Shown piece after piece: positions 21,791 to 32,625 of a stretch of DNA of 64,000 nt (within the stretch, counting starts at the first letter, position 1; each line of letters opens with the position of its first letter). A model generated the notes under the pieces. That model worked only from the letters and a program-made list of their open reading frames with translations, was not told where the DNA came from and did no database searches. This stretch comes from Lytechinus pictus (Eukaryota > Echinodermata > Echinoidea > Temnopleuroida > Toxopneustidae): the NCBI RefSeq assembly GCF_037042905.1, contig NC_087253.1, forward strand, positions 17,535,001 to 17,599,000, written 5' to 3'. Both the position numbers and the translations under genes were made by a program.

Positions 21791-22951
21791 ATGAGAAACA
21801 GAACGGGTCAAACCAGACTCCAATCGTCGCTTGTTCTTTCCGAGGTTCTTACCAGCATGTCATCTTATAGATCGCCGAAATGTTGTGCGAAGAAATTCTG
21901 TGCAATGGTCACATTGTCCATTTTTCTTCTGGTCAGCTCTGCTTGGATGTTTCTAAAAGTCGTTGATCAGAATCCATATGGGTTTGGCTGGCTGAGGACC
22001 GTTCATTGGACACCAGGGACCCTACAAGTGGATTCCTATGGCTTTCCGATCAATCCGATGGATACGTGTAAGGAAGGGATTACCACGATCAAGCTGCTGG
22101 TTTTGGTGAAGTCCGCACCCTCTCATAAATCACTCAGGGATGCCATACGAGAGACCTATGCCAGTGGTATCAAGGAGTACAATGTGTCTGCAAGGGTGTT
22201 GTTTGTCCTAGGAAACACTGAGGATGAGCAGAACCGAAAAGCCATCGGGAAAGAAGCTGAACTGTACGGGGATATCTTACAAGTGGACTTTACCGACCAT
22301 TACTATAACCTCACCATCAAACTCGTTATGAGCTTTGAATGGGTGGTCAACTTCTGTCGGGACACTGAGTTTGTGATGTCCATAGACGATGATGTTATGC
22401 TTGACGTTGTGACTCTTGTCCAGGATTTAGAAGCGCTACCAATGGAGCGTCAGTCGGACTTCTTCCTGGGGATGCCAAACACCTACCCACCAAACCGTAA
22501 GGTGTTCAGCAAATGGTACATCCCGAGAGAGTTGTACCCAGAGGATACCTACCCAGTGTCACCGTTTGGTCATGGATATGTAATGTCACAGGATGTGGTA
22601 CAGAAGCTCTACGAAGCCTCCAAAGAATACCCTCCTATAGTTCCATTTGATGACGTCTACTGTGGAATGCTTTTGCAAAGGAAACACATCGACATTGTCA
22701 ACAGACTAAACTTCTACAAAGAGCTTCATCCGAAGAGAAGATCCAAAGACTACATGATGCTCGAACTCTCAGAGGGGGCCATGAAACGAACTTGGGCATC
22801 CATGCGCTTCGGGACCCTATTCGAAAATCCCCAAAATTTCACATGTACCAATTCAGTATTGTTTTGGTTGATATTACTATTATTACTCATAATCATTATT
22901 GTAAAGTATTTGCACCATGCCAGTATTGACCACCAGATAACTCCTTCGTAG
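21791..22951 (+). CDS. GT31 beta-1,3-glycosyltransferase-like protein, paralogue 3
   Basis: Predicted Golgi GT31 transferase: 386 residues from 21791, or 364 from the in-frame ATG at 21857, which I favour because it gives the same short basic tail (MSSYRSPKCCAKK) as the paralogues. Counting from 21791: signal anchor about 37-57, stem FGWLRTVHWTPGTL, DAIRETY, VLFVLGN, DILQVDFTDHYYNLTIK, DDD about 199-201, GHGYVMSQD and DDVY about 287-290. An Ile/Leu-rich helix at about 354-372 is followed by a 14-residue tail. With GT31-4 it shares PNTYPP.R..SKWYIPRELYPEDTYP and KELHPKRR.KDYM, where GT31-1 and -2 have a Cys version (KWYCPK). Intact and intronless. Confidence 0.9.
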   Translation: MRNRTGQTRLQSSLVLSEVLTSMSSYRSPKCCAKKFCAMVTLSIFLLVSSAWMFLKVVDQNPYGFGWLRTVHWTPGTLQVDSYGFPINPMDTCKEGITTIKLLVLVKSAPSHKSLRDAIRETYASGIKEYNVSARVLFVLGNTEDEQNRKAIGKEAELYGDILQVDFTDHYYNLTIKLVMSFEWVVNFCRDTEFVMSIDDDVMLDVVTLVQDLEALPMERQSDFFLGMPNTYPPNRKVFSKWYIPRELYPEDTYPVSPFGHGYVMSQDVVQKLYEASKEYPPIVPFDDVYCGMLLQRKHIDIVNRLNFYKELHPKRRSKDYMMLELSEGAMKRTWASMRFGTLFENPQNFTCTNSVLFWLILLLLLIIIIVKYLHHASIDHQITPS

Positions 22952-23513
22952 TTACACATTTGAAGACATACAGTTGTGCTCAAAATTTAGTGAACCCTAC
23001 CACAAAATGCACTCCTTAATTCATGCTGACTGTTGAATGTAGACAACAGCACTACAATGTTTGGCGAGCCAAGATAAACACCTTTTATTGAATGTAATAT
23101 TATGTTTCCTTACTTCACATTTAAATATCTAGCACATGGCAGAACCTGAACACTTTGAAATATGATAATTTTCCGGTTTGATTCGCTAACCTTTGAGCAT
23201 CACTGTATATAGTCAATTGGTCTACAAGCCTAATTGTCGTTTAATTATGCACTTCACTTCCTTCGTCTTCATCATCTGCTAATGAAGCTGAATAGTTGAT
23301 CCAATATCCACCTTATCTAGTTTTTATTTTTACTTTGTCAAATGAGAATTTGGTTGATAAAAAGTTTGACATATCCATAAAGACTAAGTAGACATTAGAC
23401 GAAGTGGTTAAAGCCTTAATGGAAAATAGACATAATGGTAGGAAGATGAAGTGGCAGTTAGACCAAAAGGTTTTTAAACGAACTGATTGGAGACAAAATG
23501 GGTTAGATCATCT
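22952..23513. other. Downstream spacer with a degenerate GTCTAAT-word tract
   Basis: From about 23212, words such as CAATTGGTCTAC, ACATTAGACGAAGTGG, GCAGTTAGACCAAAAGG and GACAAAATGGGTTAGA recur, related to the foldback at 55357-56255 but more decayed. No gene. Confidence 0.45.
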
Positions 23514-23661
23514 GGGGCCCGTTGCAGAAAGTGTTGCAATCAATCGCAAGTCTAAAAATTTAAGCGCAACTTGATCTTCAACCAATCAACAGCGCGCATT
23601 TGGGGCTTGCGATTGACTTTTTGGCTTGCGTTTAAACGCAACTCTTTCTGCAACGGGCCCC
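23514..23661. mobile_element. MITE with GGGGCCCGTTGCAGAAAG ends (copy 1)
   Basis: GGGGCCCGTTGCAGAAAG faces CTTTCTGCAACGGGCCCC. The interior carries the AATCAATCGCAAGTCTAAA, CCAATCAACAGCGCGCATTT and GCGATTGACTTTTTGGC blocks found again at 58277-58423, where the inner arms are exchanged. About 148 bases. Confidence 0.85.
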
Positions 23662-25439
23662 TGGGCTGAGACCAAGCGGGCAGTAGCCACAGTGATTGTA
23701 GACTAATTTACCCTGTCTTTTATGCTGGTCAAAGACTGTCTTTGTGAAGAGAGAATTTCGAATTTGAAACAACAAACTACAGAAGTGTACATGAACATTC
23801 TGTCGGATGTGTAATTGCATTAGGATTCGCGGAGAAGAGATATGAAGAAAAACACTGTATTACTTGTATTAAGGAAGTTGCTTTAAGTGTTTGTGGAGTT
23901 TCACTTTCATTGTAAGTCTTTTTTTTATTTTTTTTGTTTAGTGAAAGGAATATTACACTGAAGTCAATTGGATGAAAATAATAGGAAGTAAATCGTTTGA
24001 AAAATAAAATCTCGAAAAGAATATGACACGATGAGGATCAAGTAATGAGGAAGTGTTTTTGCTGTAAACTATATTTACCATAAAACTATAAAATATTGGC
24101 AGCTATACAGGTATAAACTGAGAGTATAGAAGTATGTTATGAAATTTGATATCAAGGGTAAATTCTACAGAATTTAAAAAGAAAGGCTTGCGATTTTCAT
24201 GGGTAGGCTTATCTAAAAAAAACCTTTGACCGAGGTAATATTAATATTAATAATAATGATAATAATGATAATAATAATAATAATAACAATTACGTATATG
24301 TCCAATTACTAAAGTCGAGAGGAAATTACTTAACTGGTCTTCAGTGTAACTACCTCATATGATGTCATTACATCATCTATATAATCATTTGATGTGTTTG
24401 ATGATCTGTTAACGCATTTACTGTAACTTTCTTTCACTGGAAAACATACATTTTCTTATAAAGGAACTACCTCAACTAGCTCGAAAAAGAAGTTAGTTTT
24501 TCATTTTTTTCATAAGCATATCATATTAATTTTCCATGATGATTCAAAGACATTCTTGACCTTTGCTTGATTCGTTCAATATCTACATGATTAACTGAAA
24601 TAACAATGAGTGCGTTTGGGGAAAGGGTGGGTGTGCTAATAATCGTGTTGCAAAATGTTCTATATTTAAAATGTCTACTTTACCATGTTTACTTTGTTTT
24701 TATTATTCAATCATGTATGTTGGTTTTGCATTTTTATAGCTGTAGTATTACATTTGTATACGAACTTGCCAATAAGAAGTCTTCAGCTGATATGTGTGTA
24801 AACCGTATTAAAATAAATAGCACTAACAAATAATTAAGCTGTAAAGTAATAGAAGGAACATGAATATAATTTTCTCTTTGAAGTATCACATATGTGCCTT
24901 ATAGTATACACTAATACACTGATAGGATAAAAGTTTAAATTATTTGTTGAGGGATATATTTTGTTTTTTCTACTGGCGAGCACATGCAAAACAGAGTCAG
25001 GAACACAACGCATTTTCTTTATTTTTTGTTTCATTTATTTCATTTATTTCACTCGATAAAAATAATATATATACAGGTAAATAAGAAATACATAATGACA
25101 AGAACAAAACAAAGTAACAAAAATGACAATACAGTAAATAGTGTGCAAAACAGGCTTCGAGTGTGGACTGGCATTAAAGATCTGTTGGATCTTAGAAGTT
25201 CCAGCCCAATAAAGAAAGAAAAAGAAGGGATAAAAAATAGAACATACAAAAAAAAAAGACAGACTCGCAGTTGTAATGTGTGGTTTTATACCAGGCACAT
25301 ATACATGGATGCATACTTTGATCATTGCTGCATATTATTATGATTTGTAAAACACACAAGAACAAAATACAAACTACCACGTATGGGATTGACATTAAAC
25401 ATAAATTTATCTACAAACCAAATAATTTCAGTTAACACT
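23662..25439. other. AT-rich gene-free interval
   Basis: Contains (AAT)n at about 24236-24290 and, from about 25028, a minus-strand AATAAATGAAATAAATGAAAC tail that may be a LINE 3' end. No coding region is supported. Confidence 0.4.
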
Positions 25440-25441
25440 TA

Positions 25442-25662
25442 GGGGGTGTTGCAAAAATATTAGCAATCAATTGCAAATTTCAGATAAAAAATTACAAGAA
25501 ACAAATCGAATTTAACTAAAACAAACTATCAATATATATTTTTTTGATACAGGAAGCTGACCATAAATCAATAGCAAATTTGCAATTAATTGCATGACTT
25601 TGAATTGATTTTGGGACCTAATGTTGACTTGCGATCAACTGCAAGTTTCTTGCAATACCCCA
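25442..25662. mobile_element. MITE with GGGGTGTTGCAA ends
   Basis: GGGGTGTTGCAA at the left faces TTGCAATACCCC at the right. The inner AGCAATCAATTGCAAATTT and GCAATTAATTGCATGACTTT are mutually complementary in part. About 220 bases. Confidence 0.7.
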
Positions 25663-28250
25663 TTAGATTAAATGATAATGTGGTTGTCCGAACTGAAACC
25701 ATCAGCCGTTGAAGGCTGACGTACTGTACGTGAAGCCAGTCGTTTTTTCCTGCAATCTTATTTCTTATATTCCTATTTTTCAAGCATTCCAGTCCTGGTA
25801 TCAAGATATTGCATTTTGTTAACAGAATTCGTAATTCTTTATATGAAGATTTATTTGTGTTTTTTTTAATGCAGTAAATTAATAAACAGTTGCAGGAGCC
25901 TCCCAAGACCACCCCCCATCTTTACGCCAGTGACATTCACCGGAGATAATGTTTTTTCCCATTTGCTGGCGAGCAATAAAATTATTGTTTAACCGTGCCA
26001 GGGGTAGCCGATGTTGGACATTGATTTATTTGTATTTGGACATATAATGTTTCTACAGTTTGTGAGTCACATACACAAATATGGCAGAAATATTGTACTG
26101 TATTATACAGCACACGGCGTTGTGTAAATATGATGTGTATGTATTCATATGAATGTGATGTTTGAGGAATTATAACTAACAATAACAATGTTTAGATATA
26201 AAAAGTTTGAATTTTGAATTTCATTTTTTTATTATGTTTTTAAATTTAGAATTCCAAATTTAGTATTCCAAATTCTAAATTCTGAATTTCAAATTTTGTT
26301 TTTGAATTTTAAGATATAACTTATGATCTTATATTGAAAGAGAATGTTTTTTTTCGTGTAGGCTACGCCGTTTTGATTAAAGAGAACTGTTTGCTTCTAA
26401 TGTAGGACTGTTATTTTGACATTTTGTTTCCTTTTATGTTTACATTCTTGATGCTTCTGTTGTCATCAATTTTCATTTTACTTTCAACCTGCTTCTCTTG
26501 TCATTCTTTCCCCCATTGAGATGTGTTAATTCATGACATTCCAACATCTGATTCTTTTGTTCAACATTCTTATTATGTAATCATCCCAACATCTTATTTC
26601 ATCTCCGTCCACCTACTGGTTATTTTTATGAATTAGACCCCTCCACTTTTAGTTGGTTCCTCCACTCTGTTTGTCTGTTTGATAGGTTGATTTTACTTAA
26701 TTTGAATATATGTAAATTGTGGATATAATTTGAGTCACGATGTGGCAAAGCAGCCCTCTAATAAAATCAGTGCACTACAATACTTCATTGAGTACAGTTC
26801 CATTTTGTTCTGTCTCCTAAATCCCTCTTCTCTCCGTTTGCTGTACTATTTGATGTGTGATTGAGCTTTTGTTATTCCCTTCATCGGTTAAACATTTTAT
26901 TCCCCATAGACTGTCCGCCCTTTCACACGTAAAAAAAAATCGTAATTTGAATCATGATTCCAGTGAAATATAAGGCTAATGGCGAATATCTAGCACGTGT
27001 GAAACCAAACTAGAACATGATTAGAATCACGAACTCTGATCACAGTCACGATTACAATAGCAATCATCATTACAATGATGAATCAAGATTCACCTGTGAA
27101 AAGGCCTTGGTATCATTTTAAACCCAAGAGTATTTATGGAAACCCTGTTGCTAGGCAACCGTTTCCAAGGAGTACATTACCTTTGATTGGATCACTCAGC
27201 TACGTCGATTTATTTGTAGCTTATATTGCTTTGACTCATAATGGGTTAATTGTGATAAAGATCGGCGCATTCGCTCTTACTTTGAACCGTTGATGATACA
27301 AGCACGTCACCGATTAGCAGTTGCTAAAACAAACAACGCCTCGGGAGGGAGTTTCCACACCGGGATTCACTCTGGATTCAAGAACAGAGTGTAGAAAATG
27401 CCGATCGAATGACAAATAAAAGAACAGCTGGGAGGTCTTTGTCGAAAATTGGTATTCGTTCTAAGTTCCGGACCTGACGAAAAATTGCAAATATGTCGGT
27501 AGTCCAGAGTTGTTCATTGTCATGAAGGGCATTTGACAACACATTTTCTATGTTTCTGAATCTGTCGTGTGTCGAGGAGCGAAAATCATTATGTCTGAGA
27601 CCTCATGGCCCTAGTTGGGAACCATTTTTAAAAAAGGGGCTGCTTGTTTGGAAGACAAATTTGACAAGCAAAAGAAAAAAAAAGTTTTTCACTACAAACA
27701 CTTTAAACAAATTGACCCCTTTTTTTATTACAAATTTGCTATCAGCTAATCAAATTGATTGATTTCAGTAGCTTTTAACTGTTATTGCAAATATGTTATT
27801 ATAACAAGTTTTATGACACGGTCCGATGGACATTAGGCTAAAGGATAGTTAGAAACGCGATTGTCTGTAATCCAAATTACAGGGGGAAGTTCGAGCGCTG
27901 GTCACGTCCTTACACGGTGACGTCTGTCTAGACGCAAATAATCATCACTCGTTAATACACGTCTGTAAAAGATCAATTAGTCATGCAAAAAAAAAACACA
28001 CACGCACCCTCCCATCCCCACACACTCATCGAAACACACATACACATGCAGCCACCCTCACACGCCCTCACCACAGCCTCCCTCACTCCACACACACATC
28101 CTCTCACACAACACCCCACATCCACGCACACATTATTATTGTTATTTTTGAACAAGTGCACACCTAGTTACCAATAATGCATATAGCATTCCCATTTATT
28201 TGAAAGCAGGATAAAATAGCATTGTAGATTAAACACCTAGCTGACGGCAT
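25663..28250. other. Gene-free interval
   Basis: Includes a low-complexity AATTC/AAATT tract (26195-26310), a dispersed-repeat match at 27432-27514, and a CA-rich tract (27990-28130). Small open frames show no domain. Confidence 0.4.
27432..27514. repeat. Second copy of the dispersed GGTCTTTGT..GAAAATTGG repeat
   Basis: Same ordered words as 16669-16760 (GGTCTTTGTCGAAAATTGG, GACGAAAAATTGCAAATAT, GTCCAG), same orientation, with small indels. Confidence 0.5.
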
Positions 28251-28326
28251 AGGTGCCGCGGCCGGGGATCGAACCCCGGACTTTCCATGTATAGCTAGGC
28301 GCATTAGACCACTCGGCCACGGCACA
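28249..28326 (-). repeat. tRNA-like Pol III element (copy 1)
   Basis: On the minus strand the unit starts GTGCCGTGGCCGAGTGG and ends GGGGTTCGATCCCCGGCC plus GCGGCAC, whose ends pair as a 7-bp acceptor. It has a full A box (TGGCCGAGTGG) and B box (GGTTCGATCCC). The T-arm spacing is off and I cannot draw a proper anticodon stem, so this is more likely a tRNA pseudogene or SINE head than a working tRNA. An identical copy lies at 32277-32357. Confidence 0.6.
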
Positions 28327-29138
28327 TCTCATGTCTATTATTGGGTAATAAGTCTATCCATTGAAGTGTTTTGGTTTCTTGTTTCTTTAAAGGGAAGAGC
28401 GGGTCGTATAGACCGGTTCGGAGTTACTTCATGGACAATTTTGGTCAAATGACCTTTCATTTCTTTATTATGATAGGGAGATTTCAAAGCAAGATATTAC
28501 GTAAGCATGCCTTACATAGCAGGGTGAAGAAATTGAATAGACCAGGTGACTATAATAGCATACCAATGAACACTCTATGAAGGAATTTCATTTCTACTTG
28601 ATAGATAGTGTTACAATGTACTTGGCAAACTGTGAAATACCAGTCGTTTGTGGACGCATTGTTCTTTTTGTGCCAAATGAAAAACACAATTCAAAAGAAT
28701 ATAATAATCAAGACGTCAAGTTGGTGCTTATCTCATTGCATTTATACCACCATGTCACTTTAGTATAGTACTAATGACCTTCTTCTGATCATGCGCAGAG
28801 TCTTCTGATCATCAGTGCTTAGAGTGGAACTACGAACTGGCTTGTATACTGAATATAACTCTGCAGTAATGTTATTTCAATTAAAAGCCTGTAGGCGCGC
28901 TTGGATATAGCCTAATTAGCGTTACAGTCACACCTACGAAACTGACTCCAAACCGACCAATGTTATGATATTCCATTCGAATAAAGGAAAATAATTTCAT
29001 TTGATCTGTCTGGAATCGACTTCGAAATTAGTTTTCAATTGAATAAAGGGGTAATATAAAAAAAAAATCCATATTTTTTTGTTCGAGAGGAAATCATGAA
29101 GTCGAAGTACCTAATTGATCGTGGGCCCGGCAGCGATG
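28327..29138. other. Gene-free interval
   Basis: No element ends, RNA gene or convincing coding region recognised. Confidence 0.4.
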
Positions 29139-29390
29139 CAATGGCGTGTTTTCCTTCGGCAAGAAATTTACCCACATTGTGCTGCACTCGACCCAGGTGG
29201 GGTGAATGGGTACCCGGTAGGAAGAGTTTCCTCGAATGCTCGAGCGCCCGATCAAGGTAGCCGTGCTAAAGCCGGGGTAATAACAACGCAATCATGTTAA
29301 GCAGGGCTCGCTGGGAGAACAGTTTTCGGAATTGAGGTGGCCATGGGTAAAAATATGTCGTTATTAATAATATTATCATTATTATTATTG
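29139..29390 (+). mobile_element. SINE body lacking its tRNA head
   Basis: AATGGCGTGTTTTCCTTCGG through CACATTGTGCTGCACTCGACC and GCTAAAGCCGGGGTAATA matches the body of the complete SINE at 54988-55275. The 5' tRNA-related part is replaced by unrelated sequence. It runs into an AAT/ATT tail at about 29352-29390. Confidence 0.7.
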
Positions 29391-29553
29391 TGTAGCGCCA
29401 GATCGACGAGGCTCTATACGCCAAACAGGGTATAGCAGCAACTCCCATATTTTTATGTCCTCTTGGTCTGACGCGACCGGGGGGGGGGGGGGGGTGAACT
29501 CCCGACATCCTGGTTGTCAGACGGACGCTCTACCAACTGAGCCAACACATTGC
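29345..29553 (-). mobile_element. tRNA-derived SINE, tail-to-tail with the previous one
   Basis: On the minus strand a tRNA-like head, TGTTGGCTCAGTTGGTAGAGC with an A box and GGGAGTTCACC as a weak B box, is interrupted by a C homopolymer of about 17. Then follow CAGACCAAGAGGACATAAAAAT, TAGAGCCTCGTCGATCTGGC and the tail GGCGCTACACAATAATAATAATG. The (AAT)n tail is shared with, or abuts, the tail of the SINE on the other strand. Confidence 0.6.
29479..29495. repeat. G homopolymer inside a SINE
   Basis: A run of about 17 Gs, an expansion within the T-arm region of the SINE head. Confidence 0.7.
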
Positions 29554-31454
29554 TTGGTTACAAGACCAAATCCTTTATTATTTATGCTTTTATTTCTCTC
29601 TCTTTCTTTCTCCTTCTGTTTTTTTTTTTACTAATAAATATCAAGGAGGGAGAGGGGGTGCCATCTTAAGGTCGTCTTGAAAAAAAAAACCTTGGGTCCG
29701 TTTCATGAAACTTATTATATCAACAAGTTTAAATAATTGTTAAAAGCTACTAAAATCCTTTAATCGAATTGGCTGATAGTAGAATTGTTATAGAAATCGT
29801 GCATTTGTTATAATAATGTGTCTTCATGAAACAAAACCCGAATCTTGTTCGAACGAAAAGTCGGACAGAATATTAGAATCCGGCTTTGTTGTTTGTATCA
29901 TTAATTTCTCGATAGTTTAAAAAAACATTAATTTGTGGAGAGTGGCCACCAGAACTTAGTAGACACGTTTTTGGCCTAATATAACTCATTACATAATCAA
30001 GTGATACAGATGGAATAGCTTTCATAAGGTCAGCACATTAATCTGCATTTGCTCCTCAATTCGGCAACAATCCTTAATTTTCTATCCATTTTTCCACCAT
30101 AATCAATCCATCAACAATATGAATATGGATTTAACACGAGTCAAAATGTGAAATAGTTTTCGTTCTTCATTTCAAACGGGTTATTTCATAGAGTTGCCAA
30201 TTTAGAGTGCGCAATATTCGGTTTTTATTCAGGAACGGTACCAAATGCTACATTGTATGATCTCTTTTAAGTAGATTTTTGTTCTTTCCTCTCATATTCG
30301 AAATAATTGCTAGCATACAGATTAAAGAGGAAGTGTCTCCCAATTGAAGCACCGTATATAGTCTGGTAGGGAGATAGGGTTTCCATGCACCCGAATTATA
30401 TATTTTTTTAACCTACATTTTTGTAATCCTTAAGATGTCTAGTAAATGACTTTTAATGTTCCCAAAACAAAATATTTTCCCATGGGGTTCAAATCCAAGA
30501 TGGCGTCCAAAATGGGCGCCATATTCATGGAATTTGGAGTTTCGTACATAGATTCCGACACAAACATTCATTTGCCACAAAATTAGTGTCATATGAAAGA
30601 TAAATACATTTTCTACAAGTTGATACTATTCATGGGCGATGAAAAGGTAATTCGGCTGAGATTTTAATTAGAAAAGTGAAATTTTGAGATTTTTTTCCAA
30701 AAAATTGAAAATTTGTGAAATACATGATTTACCATAAAACAAAAGAAAATGGGGGGATTGCTTAGAAAATTTCTAGAAAACTTTTTTAATATACAAAAAT
30801 TGAGTGGACGAAATTCCAAATCGATATCATTTTTAGTCACAAACTTATAACGTCTCAAACTTGAAAATTCAATTGTCAGAAATTTAGCTTTTTACTGCAT
30901 ATCGGAGACTTGGATATACTATTGTATGTTGTCACATTTTCAACCCAGAAAATGGAAATAGGCCTTAATAAAATGCGAAATTATCTATTATTTTGTTTGT
31001 AGAATTATCTACAATCCCTTTATTCTTCAATTTAAAGTCGGGTGATATAGTTTTGGAAAGAATTACGACTTTTGGCCAAAATTTGTATGTTTTTGGTAAA
31101 AAAAAATGCACATGCACTGTTATTGATCAAATTTATTATAAATATCAGTAATAAATGCACAATCTCAACATTCGATATGAAAGAGGATGTATCAACGAGA
31201 ATATTGGCATGCTTCCTGCCACCGGAAGTATCTTCATTTGCTTCAGAGCATATGCTGAATGTATTAAGCGATTTTGCGCTAAAGCGAGGTCAAAAAGTAA
31301 CCTCATTGGTGGCAGTCACACCCATGAAAACGATTGCAAAGTGATTAATGGCATGTCATTCAAATAATACAATAGCTTTGATCAGCCTCTCGCATCGATT
31401 GTGTTGGTATGACTAACACAAGGTAATGTACAGTATAGAATGTGCATGGTAATA
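29554..31454. other. Gene-free AT-rich interval
   Basis: A palindromic pair, GTTTCATGAAACTTATTATA (29700) and ATAATAATGTGTCTTCATGAAAC (29812), marks a small foldback of about 130 bases. CAAGATGGCGTCCAAAATGGGCGCC at about 30495 is a short self-similar stretch. The frame at 31072-31344 has no recognisable domain. Confidence 0.4.
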
Positions 31455-31993
31455 CCCGGGGGGGGGGGGGCACTCGACCAAAAAAGTGGTAGGGGTGTGC
31501 CGCGGGCGAGGCAAAAAACGGGGGGCTTGGAGCGGGCTTATTGTAAAAAGGAGGATCCTCGGAACGGGCTTCGGAACTACAAATGTTTGTGAAAACGGGG
31601 GTCCTCGGAACGGATCTCCGTATCTCTGTGAGTGCGTATGCATCCCTATGGAACGGGCAATCGTGCATGACGCAGCTAGCGCGGCCTCCGCCGGGTGCGC
31701 TCGGGCTTAGGCGATGGTCGAAAAGCGCTCTACGGCCGCTTTTCACCAAAATTGTAGCAGATCAATGCGACCGGAACGGCGTAACGAAAAATATGCGAAG
31801 CTTTGGAGCGGATTTCTTTCTTCTTTTTTCTCGATAAGAAGGAAATGCTATGCCTTGGAGCGGCTTTCTTTGTTCTTTTTCTCAATAAGACAAAAATGCT
31901 ATGCCTTGGAACGGAAATTTGAGTGTAAAAATGGGGGTCCCCTCCGCGGCACATACCCACTATGCATTATATACTGAGTGCCCCCCCCCCGGG
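31455..31993 (-). mobile_element. hAT-like element with G-homopolymer ends (copy 2, inverted)
   Basis: The same element as 7333-7857 in opposite orientation. It starts CCCGGGG.. GCACTCGACCAAAAAAGTGG and ends CATTATATACTGAGTGCCC..CCGGG. Flanks TGGTAATA and GGGTAATA agree in 7 of 8 bases, consistent with an 8-bp duplication whose edge is blurred by the G run. Interior words such as GGAACGGGCTTCGG, ACAAATGTTTGTGAAAACGGGGG and CGGAACGGCGTAACG are shared with copy 1. No transposase. Confidence 0.8.
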
Positions 31994-32239
31994 GGTAATA
32001 GAAATGTATCTGATTCAGAAGGATGCAAAGACAAAAAGGTGTTTCTGTTACATCATAAAGACATTTGTTTAATGAAGTTTCTTGGAAACAGTTATAAGAT
32101 ACACCAGCATGCAGTGCAGGTAATAGAGATGAAGTTCTGACACATCAATACACAACTGAAAGGAACATGTCAAAGCTACCCCCACCTTATCTGTATCTTG
32201 AATCTGTGGCCTGTATTCCGAAATCAGGTTTATTTTCCA

Positions 32240-32270
32240 ATACGGTCGACTAGTAACTCTAGTCGACCGT
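32240..32270. repeat. ACGGTCGACTAG hairpin
   Basis: ACGGTCGACTAG..CTAGTCGACCGT forms a 12-base perfect stem just before the second tRNA-like element. A similar half, ACGGTCGACTAGT, occurs near 36173. Confidence 0.6.
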
Positions 32271-32276
32271 AAGCAG

Positions 32277-32357
32277 GCATAGGTGCCGCGGCCGGGGATC
32301 GAACCCCGGACTTTCCATGTATAGCTAGGCGCATTAGACCACTCGGCCACGGCACAT
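32277..32357 (-). repeat. tRNA-like Pol III element (copy 2)
   Basis: Identical across the whole unit to 28249-28326, including GGCATAGGTGCCGCGG at one edge and CGGCCACGGCACATC at the other. Flanks beyond differ, so this is a transposed or converted copy and not a tandem duplication. The A and B boxes are intact. Confidence 0.6.
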
Positions 32358-32400
32358 CCACACATACTCCCCCACCCTCATACACGCACTCACAACGGCA

Positions 32401-32625
32401 CACTGCAAAAACTCCGGTGTTGATTTAACACCAGCCCGGAATCTATATATGTCCACACCAGAGAAGCGTTAAACAACACCAGTTTCGTTTTGATCTAACA
32501 CCAGAAAGGTGTTTATTCAACACCAATTGGTATTAAAACAGCATCAGTTTGTTCCAAACTGGTGTTGTTTCAACACTTCTCTGGTGAGGACATATATAGA
32601 TTTCGGGCTGGTGTTAAATCAACAC
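32401..32625. mobile_element. MITE of the CACTGCAAAAACT family, right tip lost
   Basis: CACTGCAAAAACTCCGGTG opens the element. Inner arms TTGATTTAACACCAGCCCG and CGGGCTGGTGTTAAATCAACAC match exactly inverted, as do CACCAGAGAAG and CTTCTCTGGTG. The outermost bases on the right (expected complement of CACTGCAAAAACTCCGG) are missing. The interior is rich in AACACC/GGTGTT. Confidence 0.8.

Noticed and set aside
28249-28326. Functional tRNA gene
   Set aside because: Pol III boxes and acceptor pairing are present, but T-arm spacing and the anticodon arm do not fit a canonical tRNA; retained only as a tRNA-like element.
31360-31749. 129-codon minus-strand frame similar to the one near 7452
   Set aside because: Similarity is explained by the shared transposable element; the reading frame is not maintained between copies.
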